Assembly (NCBI GenBank): GCA_022393335.1
Contig: JAJEKB010020480.1
Location: forward strand, 192,315-256,314
Length of the DNA: 64,000 bases
Source of the DNA: Macrotrachela quadricornifera
Lineage: Eukaryota; Rotifera; Eurotatoria; Philodinida; Philodinidae
Reading direction: 5' to 3'
The notes under the pieces are model-generated. The model did not search any database. It had not been told where the DNA came from and was given only the letters and a program-made list of their open reading frames with translations. Made by a program: the position numbers and the translations under genes. The stretch's first letter is position 1. Every line of letters starts with the position of its first letter. Of the stretch, positions 1 through 11,994 are shown piece by piece.

Positions 1-134
1 TACAATATATATAGAAAAGTTCTTAATTGATAGATAATTGAAGAACACGAGAGATCAATAATAATTCGAATTATTATTGATCTCTCGTGTTCTTCAATTA
101 TCTATCAATTAAGAACTTTTCTATATATATTGTA
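1..134. repeat. Perfect 134-bp palindrome at window edge
   Basis: Every base from 1 to 67 pairs with 134 to 68, centred on TTCGAA at 65-70 with no loop. The symmetry reaches the first base of the window, so the palindrome may continue to the left. This could be the fused termini of a foldback transposon or an assembly fold-back artefact; the sequence alone cannot tell which. Confidence 0.9.
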
Positions 135-276
135 ACCTCACTTTTCTTTTGTTGTTCCTGATGATGATAAGAGTTTCTTATCGAAAGCTTGAATAAATTT
201 GATTTTTGTTAAAAATCTTCTATGTTTTTCGTAGCAGTTTTATACTCAATTATTTCTACATTATTACCTACTGCTT

Positions 277-1613
277 TACCTTCAAAATATATTGTTTTTC
301 GAAATTTGACGCAAAAGCTATCTAATCTTATGCATTACGATGTGCTAATTAAGAATATGTCATTTGTATTTCACGAGTACAGTTTTTTGTCGAACTATAT
401 TAAAAATAAAAATGTATTCCATAACCTAATTTTTCTGATTTTTGGCCCTACAGATGAACCAATTATGGTCTTTATCGATCTAAAATAATCTTTTCAAATG
501 TAATTCGTCGTGCTCTTTTTGAATTTAGAAGAATTATCTGGATTGAACTCCACATTGAAGGACAAAAGTCGAAATACGTACCTCAGTTTTTTTGATCTTT
601 TCATAGCATAACTTGTATGTAAATGAAAGTACACTTAGAAATCTTGAAACAAAAAGACGTTTTTTATGGTAGATAGATGAAACAATGTACTTTCAAAAGA
701 GTATGTTCATTGAGTCGAAAATCGATGTCTAAAACTTTACTATAAGATGTGCTTAAAAGGATCCTTTCCTATGGTAGATACACTAAGACTTGCTTATAAA
801 CTGCTAGAAAATTTCATCATATTGAATAATTTTTTATCACGTAAAAATCAGCATTTGATCTTCATTCGACTAAAATTTACAAATTCTTTGAAAAGTGCAA
901 AAAAAAATTCCATTTATAAATCCTGGAGAGGTATACGACAACTTTTGGACGCGAAAAATCTCTGAAGACGAGTACGGCGAAATTTTGAAGAAAAAAATTT
1001 TATCATTTTTCAAAGAAGTTGTAAATGTCAGTCGAACGAGGATCGAATCCTGATTTGTATGTGATAGCAACTTATTCGATATGATTACATTTTCTAGCAA
1101 TTTATGAGCAAGTCTTAGTATATTTACTATAAAAAAGGATCCTTTTAAGCACGCCTTATAGAAAAATTTTAGACATCGATTTTCGATTCAATGAACATAC
1201 TCTTTTGAAAGTACATTGCTTGACCTATCTATAATAAAAATATCCTTTTGTTTCAAAATTTCTAAGTGTACTTTCAATTACATACAAGTTATGCTATGAA
1301 AAGATCAAAAAAATTGCGGTAGGTATTTCGACTTTTGTCTTTCAATGTGGAGTTCAATCAGAATAATTCTTCCAAACTCGGAACGAGTATACCGAATTAC
1401 ATCTGAAAAGACTATTTCAGATCAATAAAGATCATATTTGGTTAATCTGTGAGGCCAAAAATCAGAAAAATTAGGGTATGAAATATATTTTTATTTTTAA
1501 TATAGTTCGACAAAAAAGTGTACTCGTGAAAATACAAATGACATATTCTTAATTAGCACATCGTTATGTATAAGATTAGATAGTTTTTTGTGTTAAATTT
1601 CGAAAAAAAATTT
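277..1613. mobile_element. Foldback element with ~640-bp inverted arms
   Basis: About 277-911 is repeated in inverted, diverged form at about 983-1613, leaving a spacer near 912-982. Paired landmarks include AAAAGGATCC at about 757 and GGATCCTTTT at about 1137, and TTCAATGAACATAC at about 1187 with its complement at about 702. No transposase is visible, and the short ORFs inside are shadows of the repeat. It is a non-autonomous foldback or MITE-like DNA transposon copy. Outer limits are approximate because similarity fades near 277 and 1613. Confidence 0.8.
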
Positions 1614-1890
1614 TCATTTCGTCTCCAGAGACTTCAGCAGGAGATCAAAGACCGAAAATTTGTTTTCGTCTTTTATCATTCTGAAACACAAAAAACACTG
1701 AAAATTTTATGCTGTTTCCCAATATGTATGTCTTCTTGCCTAGTTTTTTGGTCCGAAAACATACCTTAATAGTACTCCTGCTTTGATATAAGACTACAGG
1801 TTTCTTGTTGTCCTTATATTTTCATTTGAATAAGTAATTGAATGTTTAGAAATAAAGATTAAAATAACAGAAAATTTAACTGCATGACAA

Positions 1891-3180
1891 TCAGTAATTT
1901 ACTTTAACATCTTTCGCAATCAATAAAAATAAACTTTCTAAATTTCCATTTAAATTAATTTCATTATTATCAAATCGATTCTTGAATGTATTAATATTTT
2001 GTTGAAGTTGGCATGTCCATTTATTTATTTTTCTATTGTTTGACGAATTTCTGCTTGAAGATACTGTTATCAATACACCATCTCCTCTTTTTTTAAGACA
2101 GGATATAAAATGTCGTGTGTTCAGTTAATGTTTATTGATTCCTTGATTGAAATGATTCTGCCATCCTTAGATATTAAATATGACACCATTAATAGGAAGT
2201 CAGCAATGAACAAACACAATTACATACCTTCTTGATTATTATTAGTACGAATATTTGTATCCGAAACATTCCAAAGTGCAATTGATATTCGATTCATCCA
2301 AATATTTTCAAAATATGTTATAAGAGAATTCATAGAGTATGGTGCACCATACTTAATTCCATCGAAAGCAATTTGCATTTGGTTTACAGGAATTAATGAT
2401 AAAGCCATCAGTTACCGCCAAATGGAACGTATTTCTTCATCACTTCGATATTGATTTGTCAATTCAAGATCTTGAGCTTGTCGCAGTGACGGATCTTGAG
2501 GGTGAGGGTAGTTCGACACAGAGTGGGGGCGGCTTTGGTTAAGAGATGTGCTGTGCACTGTGTTTGACGTAGTATCGACTCATTTCTAGGACTTTTCTGC
2601 TGGGAAAAATCAAAAATAATTTTAGGAAATGGGGACGAACGTCCCATCGCCCCCCCCCCCTAAATCCGCCATTGGCTTGTCGGTAAATGGATTGAGTGAA
2701 GTGGTAATGGTACTCTTGATGTTTTGCATTCGGGAACTAACACTAAGAGAAGACATTTCATAGAGAGAAAATGATCGAACACCCTAATATGAGCAGCAAC
2801 GGCTTGAATCAATGCTTGTTCAAAATCTCAAGTTATTCTACATGGTTCACACTTGAGTTGAAGACATCCAGCATGACGATCGAGCTCTTGAAATAACTGT
2901 TGATAAATAGCTTTTGTTTTTCAACATAAAAACTCGATAACACATGAATAACCTGAATATAGCATTAGAAATTTCGTATATAGAAAAAAAACATACTTTT
3001 TTCATGTAACATAGCATGAATGCTAAAAATTTCAGTAAAATGATTGAGACACGAATCAAAAGTGCCATCTAATGGCACCTGTGTTGCATTAAATAATAAT
3101 CGTAATTGATCATCCATACCAAATAGTAACATTCGATTACGTCGAATAACTGCATCACAAATTAAAAATTACGTCAATCA
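1891..3180 (-). pseudogene. MULE-type transposase relic
   Basis: Read on the minus strand, broken frames spell successive blocks of a Mutator-like (MULE) transposase. In order they are DDQLRLLFNATQVPLDGTFD and the 'IFSIHAMLHEK' block (about 3110-2990), QQLFQELDRHAG and DFEQALIQAV (about 2890-2790), HYHFTQSIYRQ (about 2700), and QYRSDEEIRSIWR followed by LMALSLIP, YFENIWMNR and TNNNQEG (2455-2225). In-frame stops follow SIWR and precede DFEQ, and the frame shifts between blocks, so it is dead. A hAT MITE at 2484-2674 interrupts it. The 2073-1891 ORF may be a C-terminal exon after a GTATGT donor at about 2222, but this is uncertain. Confidence 0.75.
2484..2674. mobile_element. 191-bp hAT-type MITE inside the MULE relic
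   Basis: The insert begins CAGTGACGGATCTTGAGG and ends CCTAAATCCGCCATTG, imperfect terminal inverted repeats of the CARTGGCGGAT type seen in hAT elements. It is flanked by an exact 8-bp target duplication, GCTTGTCG, at 2476-2483 and 2675-2682. Removing the insert and one duplication restores the host frame (SIYRQ-AQDLELTNQ-YRSDEE). The element is more GC-rich than its surroundings and contains a C12-like tract near 2650. Confidence 0.85.
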
Positions 3181-3229
3181 ACAGTCATTCTGTAAAACTG
3201 TGGAATATCAAATATTGACGATGTGCGTG

Positions 3230-3735
3230 GATATGTGTCACTCTGCCAAATCCCCTTTCTGCCAGTGATGTTCTACCAATTGGCAGAACCGCCTCTGATG
3301 CTCTGCCAATTATAGAAATTTTTGCCAATTGGTAGTGTGTCACAGACATCTCTGACAATTGACAAAAATAGCCCATGGGAACTTAGGGATAACTTAACTA
3401 CATATTACTTCTATATATGTAAAAGATATCACTCGAATATAGTAGAGGATTATGAAAGAGAAAAGTTGATTTAATACGATTGGTTTGCCCTTTTCAGATA
3501 ACTATGAGTCATTGAATCACTCTATTTTATCGTTACCTCTTTCTTTTTCTCTTTTCTATTTTTCGTTTTTCAACCAGTCTAACTGATTCAGTTTGTTGAA
3601 TTAACGGATAGATATTCTCTTTCTGAATAGTCAACTTACTGAACTAAATTGTATTCATGCCCTAGCCGAACATCTTGTAAGCAAGATCTTAAAATCTTGG
3701 AATTCACAAGCAAGATCTTGTCAAGATCTTGAATT
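3230..3735. repeat. Degenerate CTGCCAATT and CAAGATCTTG repeats
   Basis: Between about 3241 and 3365, variants of CTGCCAATT (complement AATTGGCAG) recur at irregular spacing in both orientations. Between about 3668 and 3735 the 10-bp palindrome CAAGATCTTG recurs in variant form. No coding signal is seen; these look like decayed satellite or foldback sequence. Confidence 0.55.
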
Positions 3736-4408
3736 AACTAAAGTGACACCATTAATAAAAAAAATAATTCAAACATTTTAATTATATGCATAAATACATT
3801 CATAAATCATAACAGAACAAGAAAAAAAATGCAGCAACGTTTTTTCACAGTTCTTACATATGAACCAATGAAAACAAAGGATGAACACAAAGCTAACAAC
3901 ACATAAGGACCAAGTCTTTATCTTATGTAAAACATGAAAAAGCTTAATTAAATCATTATGTTTGTTGATGATGATGTATTTCTTCTTGTTAGGCATATCA
4001 ATCAGGATTAATTACGATTAACAAAGTATTTGCAAGAGGAAATATGAATTTTTGCGTGTTACAATGGAAACAATCAAAACACTTGTTTTGTAATTCTTAT
4101 AAAATAATTTTTTAATGGTATTTTTTAGAAATTTGTTGAATTTTATCTGCGTCAATTTGAACCGTAAACTAAATGCTTAGTTTTAATAATCTGTATTTTA
4201 ACAATTTAAACTGACATGTCGATTTGTTGAAATAAACTACGCATTTTCAGACGTGTATGTCATTTGTTTCAAAATAATTCTTCGTTTTGTTTATCATTTT
4301 TAGCTGAATTATATTTCTCCATAGTATTAATCCAAAATATGAACAACAAATATTGCTCTAGAAGTACAACTCAACGAACTAGAGAATATATGCATCAATA
4401 CTGATTGA
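3736..4408. other. Gene-free AT-rich spacer
   Basis: No convincing exon, RNA gene or repeat is visible. It precedes the open frame of the CACTA-like relic, whose missing 5' exon may lie here; an in-frame stop occurs at 4406-4408. Confidence 0.5.
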
Positions 4409-7217
4409 AGCGTACAAAAAAATGAAATTTTACGGGTCCTTAGATATGATGAGCATGAAGATGAAGATGATATGATGGACATTTCCAAGCCAATTGATCA
4501 AGGAGCTGATAATATTCCAGATAATCATAATGCTGTTATTATTGATCAATCCGTTTCATTATCATTATCGTCGTCGTCCTCGTTTGATGCTGAATTATCT
4601 GATGAAGATGATTCAAATTATGATAATAGTAACGATGAAGAAACTGATGGTGATCATATTGATGATTTTATGTTGTTACATGATGCGAATAATCAGACAA
4701 AACGATTTCCAAAATGTCCGCTATCTATACGTGAAGCCTGTCTCGTCATTGTCAAATTATCTCGTCAATTGAATTTAGATAAAAGTGGGATAAAACAATT
4801 GTTGGATGCTATTCGTTGCCTTTCCACTACAGATGTGAAACAACCATGTACAGTCAAAAAATTGTTGATGATAATTGGTATGTAAGAGCTTCATCAAACA
4901 TTGATCATTTATATTTTATTCTGATATGCATAACATAGATTATTTTTATTTTTTTTCGCTAGATTTTGATTACTCCAAGCGAGTATTATACTATTGTCGT
5001 GAGTGTTTATGTCGTTTACAGACTCCTGAACAAACAACATGTGTTGATGGTTATTCTTTGAATAATCAACGAAGTCCATTTATAAATGTTATTGAATTAG
5101 TATTTAATAATGTAAAAGATGAAATTTTTTCAACAACTAAACGACACATTAACTTAATTAATGAATATTCTACATGTTCAGATACTATTTTACCTAGTGA
5201 TGCTCCAATTTATAAACGATTAAAGAAGAAGAATCAACAACAATTGACCATTATGTTACACACGGATGCTGCATCGGTCACAAAAATCGGTGGAAAATCA
5301 TTTTGGTCAATTCAAGCAATAATATTTGAAATTTCTCCTCCGGTTAGAGATCGTGCAAATGTTGTGATGTTATTTGCTGCTTGGTGAGATGATACGCATC
5401 CAAATAGCGAACTTTTTCGGAATAATACTGTAGAGCAAATTCAATCTTTATTTAAAACTGGAATTACAATTATATTAAATCTTGAGGGTGTAAAAATTAA
5501 ATTTAATATTCGTGTACCATTAATTACTTTTGACTTACCTGCAGTTGCACACAATTGTAACATAATTCAGTTTAATGACTATGATATATGTTTATTTTGT
5601 AAAATACATAGTGTTGCTATTGTCATACAAGTACTTTATCCTTATTCATCAACACCATTACCGTTAAAGTCTTATAATGATTATCTCGAACTGGCAATAA
5701 TTGGTTTACCAAGATCAAGAACAAACGGCATCATAGGACCAACTCCATTAACTAAAATCTTGCTATTTTCTGCACAAATATGTGTTGATTATATGCATCT
5801 GGTTTGTAGTGATCATTTCAAAACCTTAATTACCTACTGGAATAATCTGTTATTACCAAATGTTTTTTAAACAAGCTTCAATTTTTTTATCATCCGTTAT
5901 GCTACCGCATTCATTTGGATATCAGTTGGAAAACGAAAATGTTCAGGTAATATAATTTTAACAAATTATTGTTAGAAGTATAATATTCTAAGAGAAACGA
6001 AGAAATGTAGTTTAACTTAGAATTATATTTGAAGCAAAATGTTAACTTGAAAGAAATTTTTGTAATTTGACATTCATCGAAGATGAATAGGAAAAAGCTA
6101 CACCTTATCATAGCCATATCGAACTGAAAATATTTTCCTTCATTTATTATCACAAATTTGATTCGATCATGTTGTGATAAAGGTTTCTATGATGTTATAA
6201 ATCGAAATCTATTTTCAATTTACTTTTGAGAATGATTATTCTTATATTGTATATACAAAGTATTCTTTTTATTTTAGAGAATTTTTATTGTACTGTTCGC
6301 CAATATTTGTTATCTTATTTCTACCAGATAAATTAGCCTTGCATTTCTTGTATTATTTCGTATACGTTCGTATCTTACACTTATATCACAATGCAGATGA
6401 ATTAAATGGCATCGACGCATTTTTTTAATTCTATTATGAATATTTATCCGAACATTATGGTCCTAAATCTGAACTCTGTACTATTCATTTACATTTACAT
6501 CTCCTGACACAAGTCAAAAGACATGGATCTTTATCTATGACTTCTTGTTTTGCTCGAGAATCATATAATGGCAATGCAGTTAAATGGTGCCAAGGTAAAA
6601 AGTATATGCCTGAACAATTTACTACGTGGTACAAGGTAGATCGAAGTTTACATTCTGATAACAAATTAAACATTAATAATTTCTTTTTAAATAGACAACT
6701 AGATGATAAATATTTGGATAAATCATTAATTAAATCTATGAATGACAAATTTACCAAATGCTGTAGTAAACAAAATATTCAATTAGATACACAAAAATCT
6801 ACGAAACAGTTTGCTCGTTATTTTTGTGGAATAAAAGTATTTCATTGTTTATCATATCAACGTGGTGGGTATGCAATTAGTTACTGGATTGCTTTCAAAA
6901 ATAATGAATGCTTGCGAAATCATGGATCTTGTTTTGGTGAAGTCATTTATTATTTTATACATAATAATGAAGATTATGCATTCATAAAGTGCTATAGATA
7001 CATTAATAAAACGTTAGCAGATGGTTTACCATCTGTTCATGTTCCACAAAATCTTCTTGATCGACTAAATACATATTATCATTTTTTTCATGATGAAAAA
7101 TATTCTTATAAAATTATATTAGTTACTTCAATAATGAACAAAGCTATTCGTATGGCATGGATTGATTCAAAGATATCGGTTTTTACTGAAGTTTGTGCAG
7201 GTTGGGAGCATGATTAA
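4409..7217 (+). pseudogene. CACTA/tnp2-like transposase relic
   Basis: The frame is open from 4409, with an acidic/serine-rich segment first (ATG at 4472 is internal). The first exon ends at 4877 (ATTG|GTATGT) and the next begins at 4963 (CGCTAG|AT), joining in phase 1. Then come the blocks expected of the tnp2-like transposase family: LHTDAASVTKIGGKSFWSIQ, ISPPVRDRANVVMLFAAW, DDTHPNSELF, ITFDLPAVAHNC, a CLFC pair, VDYMHLVCSDH, and later YLSEHYGPKSELCTIHLHLH, LLTQVKRHGSLSMTSCFARE and SYNGNAVKW. A TGA interrupts the AAW-DDTHP block near 5386. A stop and frame shift lie near 5868, and an intron is probable at about 5946-6275. The 226-residue ORF ending at 7217 is the C-terminal part. The protein is inactive as written. 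Confidence 0.75.
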
Positions 7218-7237
7218 ATTATAGAGAGGATATTGAG

Positions 7238-8279
7238 CAAGGGGGAAAAAGCGGATCCTTGGATCCTGATGGATCCTTGGATCCTCGTGGATCCTCATGG
7301 ATCCTTGGTCCCTAATGGATCCTCGTGGATCCTACGATAAAATTAATATATTTTAATGATACTACGTCAAGGAAGAGAACGCTGAACCTGTATCGTTGGA
7401 TCCACTCGAGCCTTACAAAAATATTGATATGTGTCAATGATACTACTTAGTGTTATTAAAATACAGGGTGGCCCAAAAGTCAGTTTACCCAAACATAAAT
7501 TAAATATCTCCATTACGGGTCGAGCAAACGAAGTGATCTTTTTACCAATGATAGAGGCATGTACAAGCTTTATATCCATAAAGACATGCCTAGAAAAACT
7601 CTTTGTTAAGTATATTGTTTTTTTCTCCTATCTGTCAAAAAGTAAAACGTTTTTTGTTGAGATCAATAGTGATACTTAACAAAGGGTCTTTCTAGACATG
7701 TCTTTATAGATATGAAGCTTGAACATGCCTCTATTATTAGTAAAAAATTAGCTTGTTTGCTCGAGTTGTAATGGAGATATTCAATTTTTATTTTGATAGA
7801 CTGGCTTTTGAGCCACCCTGAATATGGCCTAAAAGTCACGATGCCAAGGAAAAATGAAATATCTCCGCTACGGTTCGAACAACCGGGCTGATTTTCTTAC
7901 CAATAATGGAAGCATGTTCACACTTTAAATCCATACGGATAAGATTAGAGAGAGCCCTTATAAAGTATTACTAATGACCTCAATAAAATAATTTTACTTT
8001 TTCATAGATAGAATGGAAAACAATACACTTAACAAACGGGTTTTCTCTAGGCATGTCTTTATGGATATAAAGCTTGTACATGCCTCTATCATTGGTAAAA
8101 AAAAACAGTTCGTTTGCTCGACCCGTAATGGAGATATTTAATTTATGTTTGGGTAAACTGACTTTTGGGCCACCCTGTATATTCATTTTATCGTAGGATC
8201 CAGCAGGATCCAGCAGAATCCAAGGATCTGAGAGGATCCGTCAGGATCCAAGGATCCAGGATCCGCTTTTTCCCCCTTG
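7238..8279. mobile_element. Non-autonomous hAT element with BamHI-like repeat ends
   Basis: The 16-bp terminal inverted repeat CAAGGGGGAAAAAGCG starts at 7238 and its exact complement ends at 8279. The flanks are a perfect 8-bp target duplication, ATATTGAG, at 7230-7237 and 8280-8287. Both features are diagnostic of hAT elements. The subterminal 90-110 bp on each side are arrays of GGATCC-containing units in opposite orientation. No transposase is present, and the centre is occupied by a mariner-type MITE. The element sits just after the stop of the CACTA-like relic. Confidence 0.9.
7464..8177. mobile_element. Nested Tc1/mariner-type MITE (composite of two)
   Basis: Termini CAGGGTGGCCCAAAAGTC and its complement lie next to TA dinucleotides (7462-7463 and 8178-8179), as for Tc1/mariner insertions. 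A third and a fourth terminus meet in the middle (AGCCACCCTG near 7820 and GGCCTAAAAGTC near 7827). The 714 bp are therefore two inverted-repeat units lying side by side with shared termini. The two short ORFs that read IQGGPKVSLPKHK in opposite directions are only the repeat translated. Confidence 0.8.
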
Positions 8280-8446
8280 ATATTGAGTATTTTTCCATGT
8301 TCTCTTTTGGTCAAAAATTGATTTTATGTATTACTTTCTTTCTTTTCCATAGCTGTCTATATTTTCTTTTGATTTATTTCTTTGTACTTCATAGGATATT
8401 AAATAAAGTTTAATTTTAGATTGCTTTTTTAGGTGTGGCATAGTAT

Positions 8447-9388
8447 GGGGCCGTTCAAATTAAATGACGGTGTCTTTATTTTCTGTTTTTTTGTTTTAAT
8501 GTCTGAAGCGTTCCTCTTAGATTTTTTTATCAAACGATACGCAGTGAAATGCTCTATACAATGGCGCTTTTCAATTATCTACGATAGCTTTTATTATTTT
8601 ATAAAAGCTCATAAAACTGTTTCGAAAAATGAATGGAACTTTTTAAAAGAGTTTCTGAGGATAATATTTCATAAAATATTGTTTTTATGAATTAGTGATT
8701 TTAATCAAATGTTTGAATAAACTTGTCTTAAATAGAGTACATTTATTGATTTCTATCAGACTATTTCATTAAGCGCCTGTCTTCAAGTATCAGGGGTGGT
8801 AAGTCTTTTGAACAATTCATTTTAAAGTCACGTTATGCGAATATGCTGCAGGTTCATTTATCTGACAAAATGAACGAAAATAATTCGATTAATCATTCGA
8901 GAAGTGCATCAAGAGTCTTTCGCCAATTGCATTGGAAATTTCGCAGTAAGATGCAGAAAATTCCATTCAACCGAAAAGACGCATGTTCAGCACATTCGCA
9001 GAACGTGACTTTAAAATGATTTATTCAAAAAGCTTACCGCCCTTGATGCTTAAAGACAGGCGTTTAATGAAATAGTCTGATAAAAATCAATAAATGTACT
9101 CTATTTAAGACAAGTTTATTCAAACATTTGATTAAAATCACTAATTCATAAAAACAATATTTTATGAAATATTATCCGCAGAAATTCTTTTACAAAGTTC
9201 CACTTATTTTTCGAAACAGTTTTATGAGCGTTTACAAAATAACAAAAGGTGTCGTAGATAACTGAAACGTACCATTTTGTAGAGCATTTCACCGCGCATC
9301 GTTTGCTAAAAAACTAAGAGGAATGCTTCAGACATTAAAACAAAAAAAACAGAAAACAAAGACACCGCCATTCAATCTGGATCACCCG
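8447..9388. mobile_element. Foldback element with ~400-bp arms
   Basis: Sequence 8447-8870 recurs inverted at about 8985-9388, around a spacer of roughly 115 bp that has no coding potential. Matching blocks include ACGGTGTCTTT / AAAGACACCG near the ends, GAGTACATTTATTGATTT and its complement, and GTCACGTT/AACGTGAC next to the spacer. No clear target duplication was found. It is the third large inverted repeat in the first 9.4 kb. Confidence 0.8.
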
Positions 9389-9399
9389 ATAAGATAACT

Positions 9400-10440
9400 T
9401 CTATTCTTTATGTAAACAGTTTTCGAAAATACACTTATTCTATTTTCAGATTGATATGACAACAATCATAAAACGACTACAACGAACAACTGCTGGTCAT
9501 ACATTTGAATATGCTTATTATTCAGTTGTCCCATTTCCATAACTGAAAAAGCATTCTATAATAAAATCATCATTAATAAATATCGAATCACTTAGTCCTA
9601 GTGGTACTCAAATGGGCAATATCAAAGCTTACGGTGAACGAAAAAAACTTATGGCCATCAAAACAGGTACATAACAAAGAGATATCACTTGAAAAGGAAA
9701 AAGATGAAAGATATTTTATATGTAAGAAAAGAAAAATCCAAGTATATATGTGATTCACAGAAAAGGAAAAAATCCAAATATATATGAATTGATAGGAGAA
9801 CGAACGAAAGAAAAGAAGGAAAATACCAAATGATCATATATGTGATAGATACTTCGTCATCATATTAAAATCAAAACGAAAATCAAATAGAAACACTCCT
9901 CAGACAAAAAAAAACAAATTTCTCAATTTTATTTGTTGATTACATGAAGTTAGATATACCTGAAATACCAATTGAAGCATGTGCATATTTGATCAAATTA
10001 AAAGAAGTAAAACATATTATTAGATACGTGAAAAAAGTAAAACTTCACTGGAACTTTCGTATCAGATTTCTCTTCTTTTTTATTTGAATATGTTTAGACT
10101 TAATTAAATGATGAAATTAAATTAATATCAACTGTGTCTTTGAAACAAATTACGTGAGACCGAAGATTGAATTTAATTAATTCATCAAAAAGTCTTCATC
10201 GTACTTACAAAGCTATAAAAAAAATTATTACAAAAGCACAACAGGCAAATTTATATCAATCTAGATGATTTAGAACGGATAATCCGCTTGTTATTAACAT
10301 TCCGGGTGATTATGGAAAAGGCATACTCTTTCTTCCACGAACGCATTACAGCAATTTTATGCTGATTTTAATAATTCCAAAGAAAACAGAAAAAAATTTG
10401 GGTGATAGCGAACAAGTGGATATTGAAGATGATAATTAAG
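9400..10440 (+). other. Possible decayed coding debris
   Basis: Short open stretches look weakly protein-like: MTTIIKRLQRTTAGHTFEYA at about 9457, IPEIPIEACAYLIKLKEVK at about 9960 and NPLVINIPGDYGKGILFLP at about 10285. Stops and frame changes separate them and I cannot name a family. The interval 9660-9830 also has purine-rich, loosely repeated AAGGAAAAA/ATATATG units. It may belong with the hAT relic downstream. Confidence 0.25.
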
Positions 10441-10726
10441 TATCTTACGTTTTATATAGGCATTTAATTTTTTCGTGAATGATTAAACTTTTTACTCGAA
10501 AATGTTTTAATTGGATATACACCATTATGTGGCGGTATTACTGCGTCCAAAATATAGCAAAATGCTCAAGTATGTTCGACCATTTTCGTATGTCTTTATT
10601 TTACTTAGTTTATTGTAGTTGCTCAAAAAGTGAAATTGAAGAAACACATAAATAGATACGTGTAGAGTAAAAAAAAATAATTATTAATGATACTGTCAAG
10701 AATACAAATACAACACATATTACAGT

Positions 10727-11050
10727 GATATGGAAGAAGATACCAATGAAAATCCAAATACTTATATGGTTACTAATGATGAGTTAAATCATTATTTCTT
10801 CTTATTAAAAAAGACTGAAGGTGAACCAGGATCTCAAAATGAAAATCCCTTACTATGGTGGATAAAATCCAATAAAAATTTACCGAAATGATCTATTTTA
10901 ACACATATATTTTCTATTAACAGCAACGTCGGTATTAATGGAGGGACATTTTAGTAGTATTGGGATTATTTTCAACGATTGACAAACATGTTTATGGGGA
11001 GAAAATTTAGAAAACATCATCTTAATTCGGTCTATGGAAAATCAAGATAA
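10727..11050 (+). pseudogene. hAT transposase C-terminal (dimerisation) relic
   Basis: A plus-strand frame reads DELNHYFFLLKK then ENPLLWWIKSNKNLPK and a stop. It matches the start of the hAT C-terminal dimerisation region (usual pattern NPLxWWkxN...P). A shifted frame further on resembles the 'RLFSTAG' block (LFSTIDKHVYGEK near 10965). Upstream catalytic regions are not recognisable. It is a fragment, perhaps the remains of an autonomous partner for the hAT MITEs in this window. Confidence 0.55.
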
Positions 11051-11990
11051 AAATACTATTAGTATGCTAGGTTAGTATTTATTTCGTAAAGGTTCGTGTT
11101 AGTACGTTTCTATTTTTCTAATTACTTCTCAAATTTTGTTTTTGAAATATTTTTTTGTACGAAAGTATGTGTAAAAATGTAGCATCATGTATATTTTGTT
11201 TTTTTCATCATAGACAAACTTTTTTATTTCTTTCACTAGTAATGTTTTTTTGTTTCAAAACTCAATAGTGTCAAAGTAAAACAAGTGCGGCTAAGCTAAC
11301 TTCTATTGGTTTTTATTCTCGTCTACCTTTAATTTGTATTGTAATTCCTTTAATAATATTAACTACGGTAAAGATTATCTATTTATCCGTATGAAATTAA
11401 AAATAACATCTATTATTATATATCTTATAAAATGACTTCACTTTATTAAGAATTTATACAAGCACATTTGAACTTGCATTGCTGTTAATAATACTCAATG
11501 AAACATTATAATACTATAAAATCCAGGATTATCCAGCGGGTAGAAAACATTCTTTTGAGTTGAAAATTTTAGGGCATTCTAGTTACAAGTAGAGCTATCT
11601 GTGGGTTAAATTTCAGCTGGAAATAACGTCATTCGATTTGTTAGTACATACCGAGCCATAGGCTAAAATTTCACTGCAATAGCTATAGATCTGGAGGGAA
11701 GACCTATGGAATCGTATTCTTTTGAGACTTATCAGTTGAATCAGTCTCCTCGTAAGAATTTTATAATGAATCTTTTCGATACCTTCAAAAAGGTCTGATG
11801 GTTGCACATATACCCTTGGTTATGCATGTGTGTTCGCTCATAACCATTCAGATAGCTTTAACCACAAAAAGTTCAGCAAACAACTATAAGTAGATAAAAA
11901 GAAGTGTCATTCATAATCGACTGAAAAATTCTTCACTCTGTATCTGTCTTTTTTCCCGTCGATCACTAATCTATAGACAGTAGAACTGAT
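11051..11990. other. Gene-free stretch
   Basis: No exon, RNA or repeat structure could be supported here; the 64-codon minus-strand ORF near 11.7 kb has no protein-like features. Confidence 0.5.
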
Positions 11991-11994
11991 CGGA

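Noticed and set aside
1028..1060. tRNA T-loop-like GATCGAATCC
   Set aside because: Part of the foldback arm; no cloverleaf could be formed around it.
7431..8186. ORFs of 82 and 68 codons with the same peptide in opposite directions
   Set aside because: They are the inverted repeats of the mariner-type MITE, not genes.
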